Source of the DNA: Xiashengella succiniciproducens
GTDB lineage: Bacteria > Bacteroidota > Bacteroidia > Bacteroidales > Marinilabiliaceae
Length of the DNA: 64,000 bases
Assembly (NCBI RefSeq): GCF_023674465.1
Contig: NZ_CP098400.1
Coordinates: 3,037,015 to 3,101,014, forward strand
Reading direction: 5' to 3'
The notes beneath the pieces were generated by a model, which was not told the origin of the DNA, did not search any database, and saw only the letters and a program-made list of their open reading frames with translations. Position numbers and translations under genes: made by a program. Positions 28,353 to 37,680 of the stretch are shown one piece after another. Numbering within the stretch: the first letter of the stretch is position 1; every line of letters starts with the position of its first letter.

Positions 28353-30614
28353 ATGATAACAGCAAATAGCACTCCAAATATCTCATTCGCAGGTTCTATC
28401 AAACCTGTTGGAAAAACCGTAAAGGAAAGTTACCCGGTATTGAACCTTAGTTGTGCTTCATGTGCAGCAAGAAGTGAAAAAATAATCCGAAGTACAGAAG
28501 GCGTTGCAGACTCATCTGTCAACTTTGCCACTTCCGTTCTTACGGTCGAGTACGATCCAGGTAAAACAGGACCTGAAATTTTTAAGCAAAAACTGTTAGA
28601 TGCAGGTTACGACCTTGTGATTGCAAAAAGCGAGAACAAGGAGAGCGAACAGGAAGATCTGATACGAAAAAAATACCAGACACTCAGAAACAGGTCAGTT
28701 GCAGCACTAGCACTTTCTGCACCTGTTGTGATAATTGGGATGTTCTTTATGAACATGCCTTATGCCAACCTGCTAATGTTCCTATTTACAACTCCGGTTG
28801 TACTATGGTTTGGAAGAAACTTCTTTTTCAATGCAGTCAGGCTTGCAAGACAGCGTACCTCCAATATGGATACTCTGGTTGCCCTCAGCACTGGCATTGC
28901 GTACATCTTTAGCGTGTTTAACATGCTGTATCCGGAATTCTGGACCTCACGCGGACTGGAATCTCACGTGTATTTTGAAGCTGCATCGCTTATTATTGCA
29001 TTTATTCTATTGGGTAGAACCCTCGAGGAGATGGCCAAAGGCAGTGCCTCATCTGCAATCAAAAAACTGATGAAACTCAGACCAGACACTGTTACAATAG
29101 AAAATGACAAGGGTGGTGAACAGGAAATAAGCATAGATGCAATTGTTCCGGGGCAAATTGTTATTGTAAAACCAGGGTCAAGGATTGCTGTAGATGGACA
29201 GGTGGTATCAGGCTCATCATATGTGGATGAAAGCATGTTGAGCGGTGAACCAGTACCGGTATTAAAGACAGAAGGTGATTCGGTCTTTGCTGGTACTATC
29301 AACCAGAAAGGCAGTTTTCGTTTCAAAGCCCTTAAAGTGGGCAAGGACACAACACTTGCAAGGATTATAAAAGCAGTGGAGGAAGCTCAGGGCTCCAAAG
29401 CCCCGGTCCAGAAACTGGTTGACAAAGTCGCTGCTGTATTTGTACCGGTAGTAATTGGCATTTCAATTCTCACATTAATTGTGTGGATGATATCAGGTGC
29501 TGATAATGCAATTGTACACGGACTGCTTTCTGCAATTACAGTTCTGGTTATAGCATGTCCCTGTGCTCTGGGCCTTGCCACGCCAACTGCAATAATGGCA
29601 GGTATGGGCAGAGGTGCAGAGAACGGCATACTAATAAGAGATGCTGAAAGTCTTGAACTAGCACAGAAGATTGATGTCGTATTAATTGATAAAACAGGGA
29701 CTCTGACTGATGGTAGACCTAAAGTATGTAATTCATATTGGATCAGGGACAATGAGAAAGCAAGGATAATACTATTTAATATTGAAAAGGAGTCAGAGCA
29801 TCCACTTGCTGAGGCATTGATTGATCACCTTGGAACACTGGAAAAAGTAAAGATTACCAGATTTGAGAGTCTCACAGGAAAAGGTGCAAGGGCATGCTAT
29901 GAAGATCAAACCTATATTATTGGGAACAGAAGGCTGATTTTTGAGAGTGGGGTTAAAATTGATGAAGCTATTGAGCAAAAGGCCTTTGACTGGAAGAGTC
30001 AGATGAATACTGTAGTCTATTTTGCCGACAGTACCGAAGTCCTCGCAATCTTCGCAATTGCAGACACCCTTAAAAACAGCTCATTAGATGCGGTTAAGGA
30101 ATTACATGAAATGGGCATTGAAGTTTGCATGGTTACCGGAGACAATAAAGGAACTGCAGAGGTAATAGCAAAGCAGACCGGAATCAGCCGCTATATCGCA
30201 GAAGCACTTCCCGATGATAAGGCTGAATTCGTAAAATCCCTGCAAGGATTAGGAAGGACTGTAGCAATGGTCGGGGATGGAATAAATGATACAACTGCAC
30301 TTGCAACTGCCGATGTAAGTATTGCAATGGGGGGAGGTAGCGACATCGCACTGGATGTTGCAAAAATGACAATAGTTTCATCTGATCTTAAGAAAATACC
30401 TCAGGCCATAAGACTTTCAAGGAAGACCGTAAGGACAATAAGGCAAAACCTCTTCTGGGCTTTTATTTACAACCTTATCGGGATTCCAATTGCCGCAGGT
30501 TTGCTTTTCCCAGTCAATGGGTTCCTTCTCAATCCGATGCTGGCCGGTGCCGCTATGGCACTTAGCAGCGTATGCGTGGTAAGCAACAGCCTCCGACTGA
30601 AGTGGCAAAGCTAA
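28353..30614 (+). CDS. copA: Copper-type heavy-metal P1B ATPase
   Basis: A 753-residue P1B-type ATPase. It has one N-terminal HMA domain with LSCASCAAR, 8 predicted helices, the actuator loop with LSGEPVP, the Cu(I) transport motif CPC in VIACPCALGLATPTA, the phosphorylation motif DKTGTLTDG, the nucleotide-binding SEHPLAEA and the hinge GDGINDT. CPC and CxxC favour Cu+ (or Ag+) export. The start ATG at 28353 is chosen because the longer open frame runs back through the tRNA-Leu gene and its terminator. No copper regulator or chaperone gene is adjacent. Confidence 0.94.
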   Translation: MITANSTPNISFAGSIKPVGKTVKESYPVLNLSCASCAARSEKIIRSTEGVADSSVNFATSVLTVEYDPGKTGPEIFKQKLLDAGYDLVIAKSENKESEQEDLIRKKYQTLRNRSVAALALSAPVVIIGMFFMNMPYANLLMFLFTTPVVLWFGRNFFFNAVRLARQRTSNMDTLVALSTGIAYIFSVFNMLYPEFWTSRGLESHVYFEAASLIIAFILLGRTLEEMAKGSASSAIKKLMKLRPDTVTIENDKGGEQEISIDAIVPGQIVIVKPGSRIAVDGQVVSGSSYVDESMLSGEPVPVLKTEGDSVFAGTINQKGSFRFKALKVGKDTTLARIIKAVEEAQGSKAPVQKLVDKVAAVFVPVVIGISILTLIVWMISGADNAIVHGLLSAITVLVIACPCALGLATPTAIMAGMGRGAENGILIRDAESLELAQKIDVVLIDKTGTLTDGRPKVCNSYWIRDNEKARIILFNIEKESEHPLAEALIDHLGTLEKVKITRFESLTGKGARACYEDQTYIIGNRRLIFESGVKIDEAIEQKAFDWKSQMNTVVYFADSTEVLAIFAIADTLKNSSLDAVKELHEMGIEVCMVTGDNKGTAEVIAKQTGISRYIAEALPDDKAEFVKSLQGLGRTVAMVGDGINDTTALATADVSIAMGGGSDIALDVAKMTIVSSDLKKIPQAIRLSRKTVRTIRQNLFWAFIYNLIGIPIAAGLLFPVNGFLLNPMLAGAAMALSSVCVVSNSLRLKWQS

Positions 30615-30755
30615 TCCTTTTCCTTTCATTGACTTTGTTAATAACTAGTTGAAACATTTTATCAAAAAAAGGCAAACCGTGCCACTATTTAAATATATTA
30701 GCAGTTAATTAGACAGATTAACATTTCTCGGCCGTATACCGGCTGAATTATCAGG

Positions 30756-32606
30756 ATGAGTACCTTGTCAAATAACCGCTGGTTCAGAACACTTAGGGCA
30801 TTAATTAACCGACATTTGGGTCCCTCGTCCTTGCCGGGTGAGGGAATCAATTACTGGCGTGACCGTATATTTCACTATTTCTCACTTGCTGTTATCTTTT
30901 TCGGGATAGTTCTTTATCTATACTACGGCTTCAATTTTCTTGTTGCAGGACAATACAAATACCTGGTATTCCTAACTGCTGTTTTCATCACCTCAATGCT
31001 CGTCCTGGGGGTTGGAGCAATACCTGTAAGGTTCAAAGTAGGCTGGGTGCTGTTTATGCTATATCTATCAGGTACCTTCCTTCTTTTCATGGGGCCTCAT
31101 ACCAATATTGGAATGCTTTTTCTGCTCGCTTGCTCTGTACTTGCAGTTACTCTTTCTGGTGCACTAATCGGAATCTGGTATACTGCACTGCATTTCCTGA
31201 CATTGGTAGCTGCAGGAATATACTGGCATTCGGGATATATAGCCCATGCTGATCCCCCGGATATCTCCCTTCATACCTATATCAACATATCGATACTATT
31301 TATGATGCTCAACATTGTCAGCCTTGCACCGCTAATGTCGCTGCTTAACGGCCTTATGTTTAGCATAAAGAAAGAACACAGGTATCAGCGCATCTTACGC
31401 AGGGAACAGGAAGATCTGGTACTGGCAAGACAAAAGGCAGAGGAATCTGATCGTCTCAAATCAGCATTTCTGTCAAATATGTCGCATGAGATAAGGACTC
31501 CTATGAATGCAATTCTTGGTTTTTCCAACCTGCTTGCAAATAAGAATATTAGTAACGAGGAAAAACTGGGATTTATCCATCTGATACGTCACAATGCCAA
31601 CAATCTGATGTCGTTGGTAGACGACATCATTGAAATCTCCAAGATAGAAAGTGGTCAGTTTGAACTCCACAACTGTCACTGCCGCCTTAATCAATTAATG
31701 CAGGAGATTAAGGACATGTTTGAAGAGGAACTGATACGTAGAGGTAATAAATCGGTGAAGATCTACCTTAGGGAAGGATTGTCAGACAACAAGCTGCAGA
31801 TCCTGACAGACGGAGAAAGACTCAAAAAAGTACTTATCAACCTGATGAGTAACGCAGTCAAGTTTACTGAAAAAGGCTATATTGAATTTGGTTACGAACT
31901 CAACAACAAACATGAGTTGCAATTTCATGTTACTGATACAGGTATTGGTCTTCCGGAAGGAGTGGGAGACCAAATATTCAACCGTTTTTACAAGTGCAGT
32001 AACAACGAAGATAAATTATACGGGGGAACTGGAATAGGTCTTACAATTGCAAGACATCTGGTGCGTTTTATGGGTGGAGAAATTTGGGTTGCTCCCAAAA
32101 CGGCAACTGGCACCACCTTCTGCTTTACTATCCCCTTCCAGAAGATTGTTTCTCCAGCAGCCGAAAAGATTCAAATGTGGCCTTCGGGATCAATTAACTG
32201 GAAAGACAAGGTATTCCTGATAGCTGAAGATGAAGAGGACAACTACAAATATCTCGAAGTAGTGCTATCCCTTTTTAATGCAAGGATAATAAGGGCACGC
32301 AATGGACAAGAAGCCGTTGAAGCCGTCAAACGAAACAAGGATATAGACCTTATCCTGATGGATATCAAAATGCCCCTGATGGATGGTTATACTGCAACAC
32401 AGCAGATTAAAAAGTTAGCTCCCTGGATTCCAATTATAGCACAAACTGCCTATGCAAGTCCGGAAGAAAAAGCAAAGGCTATGCAGACAGGCTGTAACAA
32501 ATATATAACCAAGCCAATAGGTTATAAGGAACTAGTTACTCTGATCGAGCGATACGCTGCCACCAATAAGGAAGGAATTCAAAAATCAGAATCCCGGACT
32601 TTCTAA
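30756..32606 (+). CDS. Hybrid sensor histidine kinase with polytopic membrane sensor
   Basis: A 616-residue kinase. The first 190 or so residues contain six membrane helices with short loops and no periplasmic domain, suggesting sensing within or at the membrane. Then come a coiled-coil linker, HisKA with His244 in [14 protein letters not shown], an HATPase domain (DTGIGLP; GGTGIGL), and a C-terminal receiver with Asp536 in LMDIKMPLMDG and Lys in ITKPIG. No DNA-binding domain or HPt is attached. It faces a convergent SpoIIE phosphatase gene 6 bp away. Confidence 0.94.
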   Translation: MSTLSNNRWFRTLRALINRHLGPSSLPGEGINYWRDRIFHYFSLAVIFFGIVLYLYYGFNFLVAGQYKYLVFLTAVFITSMLVLGVGAIPVRFKVGWVLFMLYLSGTFLLFMGPHTNIGMLFLLACSVLAVTLSGALIGIWYTALHFLTLVAAGIYWHSGYIAHADPPDISLHTYINISILFMMLNIVSLAPLMSLLNGLMFSIKKEHRYQRILRREQEDLVLARQKAEESDRLKSAFLSNMSHEIRTPMNAILGFSNLLANKNISNEEKLGFIHLIRHNANNLMSLVDDIIEISKIESGQFELHNCHCRLNQLMQEIKDMFEEELIRRGNKSVKIYLREGLSDNKLQILTDGERLKKVLINLMSNAVKFTEKGYIEFGYELNNKHELQFHVTDTGIGLPEGVGDQIFNRFYKCSNNEDKLYGGTGIGLTIARHLVRFMGGEIWVAPKTATGTTFCFTIPFQKIVSPAAEKIQMWPSGSINWKDKVFLIAEDEEDNYKYLEVVLSLFNARIIRARNGQEAVEAVKRNKDIDLILMDIKMPLMDGYTATQQIKKLAPWIPIIAQTAYASPEEKAKAMQTGCNKYITKPIGYKELVTLIERYAATNKEGIQKSESRTF

Positions 32607-32612
32607 TACCCT

Positions 32613-33854
32613 CTACTGATCAAAACCTAGACCAATCACAGAAATATCGTCAAAGACAGCATGCAGGTTAACATGCTTTGTAATGTAGTTTTTGACCTCA
32701 TTGATATTCTCTGTAATACCGTGCGGGTTTGAGATTATCTTTTCAACAGACATCAGACCTGAGGTAATCTTGTCATCCCTTTCAAGTTCAATAAGTCCGT
32801 CCGTAAAAGCCAGCAATTTCGCATTTCTTGGGATTCGTACCTTGCCAACCTCAACAGTAGGTATTACATCCAGCATACCCATGCCGATACATCCCTTGTC
32901 AAGACTTTGTAATGTTCCCCTCTTAGGATCATAGAGCAGAGGTGGCAGGTGTCCGGCATTCACATAAGTGAGCTGACGGGTAAGCTTATTGTACTTACCG
33001 ATAAAGAGGGTGATAAACTTTTCATTATTAGCACTCTCATTTACCCTTTTGTTAAGCTGATGGATGAGTTTTTTAAAACTAATCCTGGAAGTATAGAGTG
33101 AATGAATCAAAGCCTGAAAGTTAGACATCAGAAGAGCTGCAGAGATTCCCTTTCCCGATACATCCGCCAGACAGAAGCCCAATGTATTGTGAGACAGTTT
33201 TATAAAATCGTAATAATCCCCGCCTACGCCCAAATGAGGCTGATAAATAGTTTGAACAGTCACCCCTCTAAAACTGGGCAAATCAGAGGGACCCGGTATC
33301 AACTGATTTTGAATGCGCGATGCAAGCTCCAGCTCCTTTTTCATGGCCTGTTGCTCAAGCACAGCATTGTGCATCCGCTTGTTCTCAATGAAAACAATGA
33401 TAAGGTTTGAAATAATCTGAATCAGTTTAAGATGCTTAATTGTAGGACTGATTCCCTGTACATCCTCATCAACATCTCCTATAAGCACATAGCCAATAGC
33501 CCGGTAACGGTGAAACAAAGGGATAACCGCATCAAATCCTTTAAGATTATCAGGTGGCGACAGGGTAATATTCTCAATGCCCTGATACTTTAAAAGATCC
33601 CTCTCGACATTAATTGAAGTAAGCTCATCAGGAGACACTCCCGAACAAAGCAAATTTCTCCACTCGCCGTCCGAATTAGTGTAAACCAGCACCTTCCCCA
33701 CGTCAAGCTCTTCGCGCAACAGTATTTCAAACTCCGACAAAAGATCTTCAATACTGTGATCTTCATTGATAGTTTGCGCAAGATCCAGAAGTATGTTCAA
33801 CCGGTCCCTGTATAGCTTTATTCTCCTCTTTCTGGTTTGTGTAATCATCGGCAA
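32613..33854 (-). CDS. GAF-SpoIIE (PP2C-type) serine phosphatase
   Basis: A 413-residue regulator. The N-terminal half (about 15-160) is a GAF-like sensor domain, followed by a coiled coil (MKKELELASRIQNQLIPG) and a SpoIIE/RsbU-type PP2C domain. The metal-binding acidic motifs are intact: GVGGDYYDF, LADVSGKG, FTDGLIEL and DDISVIGLG. Such enzymes dephosphorylate anti-sigma-factor antagonists in partner-switching stress cascades, though no STAS or RsbW-like gene is present here. It is monocistronic. Confidence 0.92.
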   Translation of the reverse strand: MPMITQTRKRRIKLYRDRLNILLDLAQTINEDHSIEDLLSEFEILLREELDVGKVLVYTNSDGEWRNLLCSGVSPDELTSINVERDLLKYQGIENITLSPPDNLKGFDAVIPLFHRYRAIGYVLIGDVDEDVQGISPTIKHLKLIQIISNLIIVFIENKRMHNAVLEQQAMKKELELASRIQNQLIPGPSDLPSFRGVTVQTIYQPHLGVGGDYYDFIKLSHNTLGFCLADVSGKGISAALLMSNFQALIHSLYTSRISFKKLIHQLNKRVNESANNEKFITLFIGKYNKLTRQLTYVNAGHLPPLLYDPKRGTLQSLDKGCIGMGMLDVIPTVEVGKVRIPRNAKLLAFTDGLIELERDDKITSGLMSVEKIISNPHGITENINEVKNYITKHVNLHAVFDDISVIGLGFDQ

Positions 33855-33963
33855 CTCTCAATAATGGAAGCAGTACCTAAATTTACAAATCTTTACATTA
33901 GCAAAGCAAACATCTACAAAAACAATTACAACAACCGTTGATATTTAATGTTTGTAATATAAA

Positions 33964-33991
33964 AAAGGTTTGGCCAAAAAGCCAAACCTTT
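33964..33991 (-). terminator. Terminator after efp
   Basis: A perfect 11-bp stem (33964-33974 with 33981-33991) and a T run on the minus strand, 40 bp beyond the efp stop. Confidence 0.88.
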
Positions 33992-34030
33992 ACTTCATTA
34001 TTACGCGATACATTGACTACAGCTCAGAAA

Positions 34031-34600
34031 TTATTCCTTTGCTCTTTCAACATAAGAACGTTCCTTGGTATCAACCTTAATTTTTTCTCCAAGCTCAATA
34101 AAGAGGGGCACCATAATGGTCGCACCTGTATCAATAGTTGCGGGCTTCAAAGAGCTTGTAGATGAAGTATCTCCGCGTACACCTGGTTCTGTGTAGGTCA
34201 CTTCGTAGGTGATAAACTGAGGAAGATTAACCATCAGGGGAGTGTCTGAATCTACGTGATAGACCAGTGTAACTTCTTGTCCTTCACGAAGCAGGTCTGG
34301 AGACTCAACAAGAGTTTCTTCAAGACAAAGTTGTTCGAAGGTCTCGCTGTTCATAAAATGGTAACCAACATCATCCTTGTACAGGAATTGATGAGGACGA
34401 TGCTCTACACGAGCTTCGTTGACCTTTACTCCAGCCGAAAATGTGTTTTCCAAAATCTTTCCAGTAGAAATATGTCTCAGTTTGGTCCTCACAAAAGCCG
34501 GTCCTTTACCTGGTTTAACGTGCTGAAACTGTACAATGCTGTACAATTGACCGTTAAACTCTATACACATTCCATTTCTAAAATCTGCAGTTGTTGCCAT
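34031..34600 (-). CDS. efp: Elongation factor P
   Basis: A 189-residue EF-P starting at MATTADFRNGMCIEF; a longer in-frame extension to 34645 is not part of the family. It relieves ribosome stalling at polyproline stretches. The loop reaching the peptidyl centre reads VKPGKGPAF, with Lys at the modifiable position. Domain III with ETGATIMVPLF-like DTGATIMVPLFIELGEKIKVDT is complete. It is monocistronic with its own terminator; no EpmA/EpmB-type modification gene is near. Confidence 0.97.
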   Translation of the reverse strand: MATTADFRNGMCIEFNGQLYSIVQFQHVKPGKGPAFVRTKLRHISTGKILENTFSAGVKVNEARVEHRPHQFLYKDDVGYHFMNSETFEQLCLEETLVESPDLLREGQEVTLVYHVDSDTPLMVNLPQFITYEVTYTEPGVRGDTSSTSSLKPATIDTGATIMVPLFIELGEKIKVDTKERSYVERAKE

Positions 34601-34658
34601 ATAAATGAATCGTTTTTTTCCGGCCGTAAAAATACTATAATTCAATTAATATCCACAT

Positions 34659-36587
34659 TTATTTCACAAGCTTAATGCATTGCCTTTCACCATCTAGTCG
34701 GATATATACAACATAAATACCTCCTGTCAAACCACCAGTAAATATCCGGTCTCCCTTCACGTGTCCGGCCTTTATAAGGCGACCCATAGTGTCAAAAATC
34801 TCATATGAGAATGGTTGTAGTACATCATTTTCAAGGTACAGCCAGTCACCAGAGATGCTAAATCCTGACCCATTTGGTGATACATCTATTTCATCTGTCC
34901 AGGTTAGTTCAGAGAATACAGCGTAAGCCAGATCAGGCTGATCAACAAAAGGATTGCTATTGCCCTGCAATAAGCCTATGCTTTTGTTTCTAAGTATCTC
35001 TTTCTGGCTTACCGGATCATCTCTGTGCCATCTCATCAACTGCCCAAGTACAGCTTTGTTTAGGCATAATATGCTTGTGCAATCAAATGATTCAGGAAGA
35101 AGGTCCAGCTGACACCATACGGGTATGCGGTGAATATATCTGGTCAAGGCATAAAACCAGGCTCTGGCAATATCGCCCTTATACTCATCTACTGGTTCAA
35201 ACACATTAATATCCAAGGTCCCATCCACACGCATAGTACCAATACGACAGCCATTAACTGAAGTCCATTCACATACATCTGCAAGCCCAGGGCTAAGGCG
35301 GGTACATCTTGAAGCAACGAACATATCTCCTGGGAAAACCAGGTGGGCGTCAGAAAAGACAGTATCTGCATCAGCACCGACATAGCGGGTCAAAGGCCAG
35401 GTCTGAAACATACCATATCCCTCTCCCTCTTTTGAACATTCCTTGCTGCGACCGCAATCAGTAATGGGATCAAAAACATAGGCAGGTTCTTTACATTTAC
35501 CTGAACTGAAAATATCCCATATGCTGCCATCAAAACGAAGATCAGAATCCGCCATGAAATTCCACAGCTGATCTTCAGACAAGGGTTTATTTACATTAAT
35601 CTTACGGTGAAGTGAAAAAAGCAAAACCATACCACGACCTGATACGTCGTAATCATAGTCAGAAGGTTCAACTCCGGTTCCTTTTACTTCAATTACAGCA
35701 TTGGTTGTACCACAGTTATGAACGATCCAACCCTTGTGCTCACCTGTATTCGAAGGGACAAAGCGCACATAGATTCTAAGTTTCCTACATTCACTGCTAT
35801 GGAGACTTAAACTTGCCGAGAAGCCACTACTGCAGTCAACTGAGATCTCAAATCCATCCGGTGCCACAACTATCACATCATCCTCCAATCCCTCTGCGTT
35901 GAGGTAGTAAAATTGTAAGTCGGAAATGCTATTCTTCTCAACCTGACTGAAATCGTACAACTGCCCCTCAATGACCAAATCCGGCTTATTCAATTCCAGT
36001 TTCAGATTATCAATCCGGTTGTTTCCGTTTGAGTTTGTTGCCCCGTCAAGCACAACACGAATCAAAAAACCAGGATTGTTGTACATTTCATCCAGGTCGC
36101 GAAACTCTGCTATTACTATCTGTTCAGCTTTCCAACTGTTGGCCCACTCACTAATATCGATCAATCTAAGAAAAGTCCAGTCAACTCCTCCGTTACAGCT
36201 GTATTCAATCTGATGAGTCGAAAAGCCGGTTCCTGTGCGACGTACGGCATAGCTTAGGGTCAGAGTACCAGACTCAATCTGAGGAACAGAGATGGCAAAC
36301 CACGCACCGTTATTTTCAGTTTTCGTGCCACCCTGGGGACAAAAACTCTGACCTGCCTCCATCCCTTCTGAGGCATTAATGGTAGTTCCGTCATAAGACT
36401 GAGTCTTTGTAAAACTATGGGTAAGAAGGACCGAACCAGAGTCATCTTCAATCTGCTCAGGCCAGGAGGTATCCGGCGCACTATTAAAACTCCAGAAAGC
36501 AAGTGTTCGGGTCTGTCCCTCGTATGTAGCAAGGATAAGGAACAGACAAATTAAAACCAACTGTCGGGTAGGATTAATTGTGTTCAT
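34659..36587 (-). CDS. Secreted endonuclease I-like protein with lost active site and C-terminal sorting domain
   Basis: A 642-residue secreted protein: signal peptide (VLICLFLILA), a jelly-roll-like N-terminal region (about 30-200), an Ig-like middle domain (200-305), an endonuclease I-like domain (about 315-560) and a C-terminal segment resembling a type IX secretion sorting domain (575-642, ending GGIYVVYIRLDGERQCIKLVK). The nuclease scaffold is clear from DEYKGDIARAWFYALTRY, LMRWHRDDPVSQKEILRN and NPFVDQPDL. However, the catalytic block normally reading Y-N-R-E-H-S/T-x-P is YGMFQTWP (391-398), so the metal Glu and base His are Phe394 and Gln395, and the conserved V-N-x-x-R-S-N is VASRCTR. 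Nuclease activity is therefore unlikely. Confidence 0.85.
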   Translation of the reverse strand: MNTINPTRQLVLICLFLILATYEGQTRTLAFWSFNSAPDTSWPEQIEDDSGSVLLTHSFTKTQSYDGTTINASEGMEAGQSFCPQGGTKTENNGAWFAISVPQIESGTLTLSYAVRRTGTGFSTHQIEYSCNGGVDWTFLRLIDISEWANSWKAEQIVIAEFRDLDEMYNNPGFLIRVVLDGATNSNGNNRIDNLKLELNKPDLVIEGQLYDFSQVEKNSISDLQFYYLNAEGLEDDVIVVAPDGFEISVDCSSGFSASLSLHSSECRKLRIYVRFVPSNTGEHKGWIVHNCGTTNAVIEVKGTGVEPSDYDYDVSGRGMVLLFSLHRKINVNKPLSEDQLWNFMADSDLRFDGSIWDIFSSGKCKEPAYVFDPITDCGRSKECSKEGEGYGMFQTWPLTRYVGADADTVFSDAHLVFPGDMFVASRCTRLSPGLADVCEWTSVNGCRIGTMRVDGTLDINVFEPVDEYKGDIARAWFYALTRYIHRIPVWCQLDLLPESFDCTSILCLNKAVLGQLMRWHRDDPVSQKEILRNKSIGLLQGNSNPFVDQPDLAYAVFSELTWTDEIDVSPNGSGFSISGDWLYLENDVLQPFSYEIFDTMGRLIKAGHVKGDRIFTGGLTGGIYVVYIRLDGERQCIKLVK

Positions 36588-36707
36588 AGTAATTAGGCTT
36601 GGGTTAGAGCAATTTAGTTCATTATCATCTATATATCAAGACTCTAACCCATTCTTCAATATCTTTCTGCGTACAAAACCTCATCAAACTTCAGAAAGAT
36701 CCGAAAA

Positions 36708-36739
36708 AAAGAGGTTGCCCTTTATTGGACAACCTCTTT
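36708..36739 (-). terminator. Terminator of frr, near-identical to the IS right end
   Basis: A 13-bp stem fully paired in the frr direction (with a G-U) and followed by seven T. Its 26-base core (36711-36736) matches the IS1182 right-end hairpin with one base changed, in the orientation opposite to the tsf copy. Confidence 0.9.
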
Positions 36740-36760
36740 CAAAATATTTGTCAGAAGGAA

Positions 36761-37324
36761 CTAAACAGTCATAATATCCTTTTCCTTCTTTTCGAACATT
36801 TCATCGATTTTCTTCATGAAACTGTCAGTGATTTTTTGCACTTCAGCTTCTGCATCCTTTGCAACATCCTCAGGTAGTCCATCCTTCTGCATCTTCTTGA
36901 TGTCTTCGATAGCATCCCTGCGGACATTACGAACACCAATGCGAGCGTCTTCGACAAGTTTCTTGACGAATTTAACAAGTTCCTTACGGCGTTCCTCTGT
37001 CAGCGGGGGAACGTTGATACGAATCAACTCTCCGTTATTATCGGGATTCAGACCCAGGTTAGCAGCCATAATGGCTTTTTCAATAACGGGGATCAACTTC
37101 TTCTCCCAAGGCTGTATTGCAATTGTTCGTGGATCGGGTGTATTGACATTGGCAACCTGAGCAAGTGGGGTCATAGTACCGTAATAATCGACCATAATAC
37201 CCTCCAGGATCTTAGGACTAGCTTTACCTGCCCTGACCTTGGACATCTCCTTGTCAAGATGGTCAATGGCTTTGTTCATCTTTTCAGTGGCATCTTCAAA
37301 GACAATGCTGACTTCTTCTTCCAT
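36761..37324 (-). CDS. frr: Ribosome recycling factor
   Basis: A 187-residue RRF with the typical [51 protein letters not shown], and [19 protein letters not shown] segments. It splits post-termination ribosomes with EF-G. Length is normal. It is monocistronic here, away from pyrH. Confidence 0.98.
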   Translation of the reverse strand: MEEEVSIVFEDATEKMNKAIDHLDKEMSKVRAGKASPKILEGIMVDYYGTMTPLAQVANVNTPDPRTIAIQPWEKKLIPVIEKAIMAANLGLNPDNNGELIRINVPPLTEERRKELVKFVKKLVEDARIGVRNVRRDAIEDIKKMQKDGLPEDVAKDAEAEVQKITDSFMKKIDEMFEKKEKDIMTV

Positions 37325-37399
37325 TGTAACAGTTGTTTTGAAATATTTACTCTTTTTAGAAGCGTATTGAACAAATATAGAAAAAACAGCAAGATTTCC

Positions 37400-37654
37400 T
37401 TATAAAACTTCCCCCTTTTCTAAGCTGCTGAGGATTTTAATGGCCTCCTCCCTGTTATTGCCACAGAACAAAGGCTCTGGAAGAAAACCGCCACATACAG
37501 ATGGACGTTCAGGTTTACCAAACAAGCTACACTTAAGATCTTCTGTCAGGTGCATACATCTCACGCCTGCAGGTTTTCCATTGGGGTAACCCGGCATTGA
37601 CGATGAAATCGAAATATATTCACAGCAAGCTGCGCAACCTTGACGACATTCCAT
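37400..37654 (-). CDS. YkgJ-like cysteine cluster protein
   Basis: An 84-residue protein with Cys3, Cys7, Cys10, Cys11, Cys33, Cys42, Cys54 and Cys64, matching the YkgJ/CxxCxxCC zinc- or iron-binding family in its short form. CRQGCAACC at the N-terminus and the KCSLFGKPERPSVCGGF spacing are typical. Function unknown. It is 26 bp downstream of the DUF3108 gene on the same strand. Confidence 0.8.
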   Translation of the reverse strand: MECRQGCAACCEYISISSSMPGYPNGKPAGVRCMHLTEDLKCSLFGKPERPSVCGGFLPEPLFCGNNREEAIKILSSLEKGEVL

Positions 37655-37680
37655 AGTATTTCTGTCTTAAATCCATATTC

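Noticed and set aside
34601..34645. Extended N-terminus of EF-P
   Set aside because: Family members start at MATTADFRNG; the extra residues have no counterpart.
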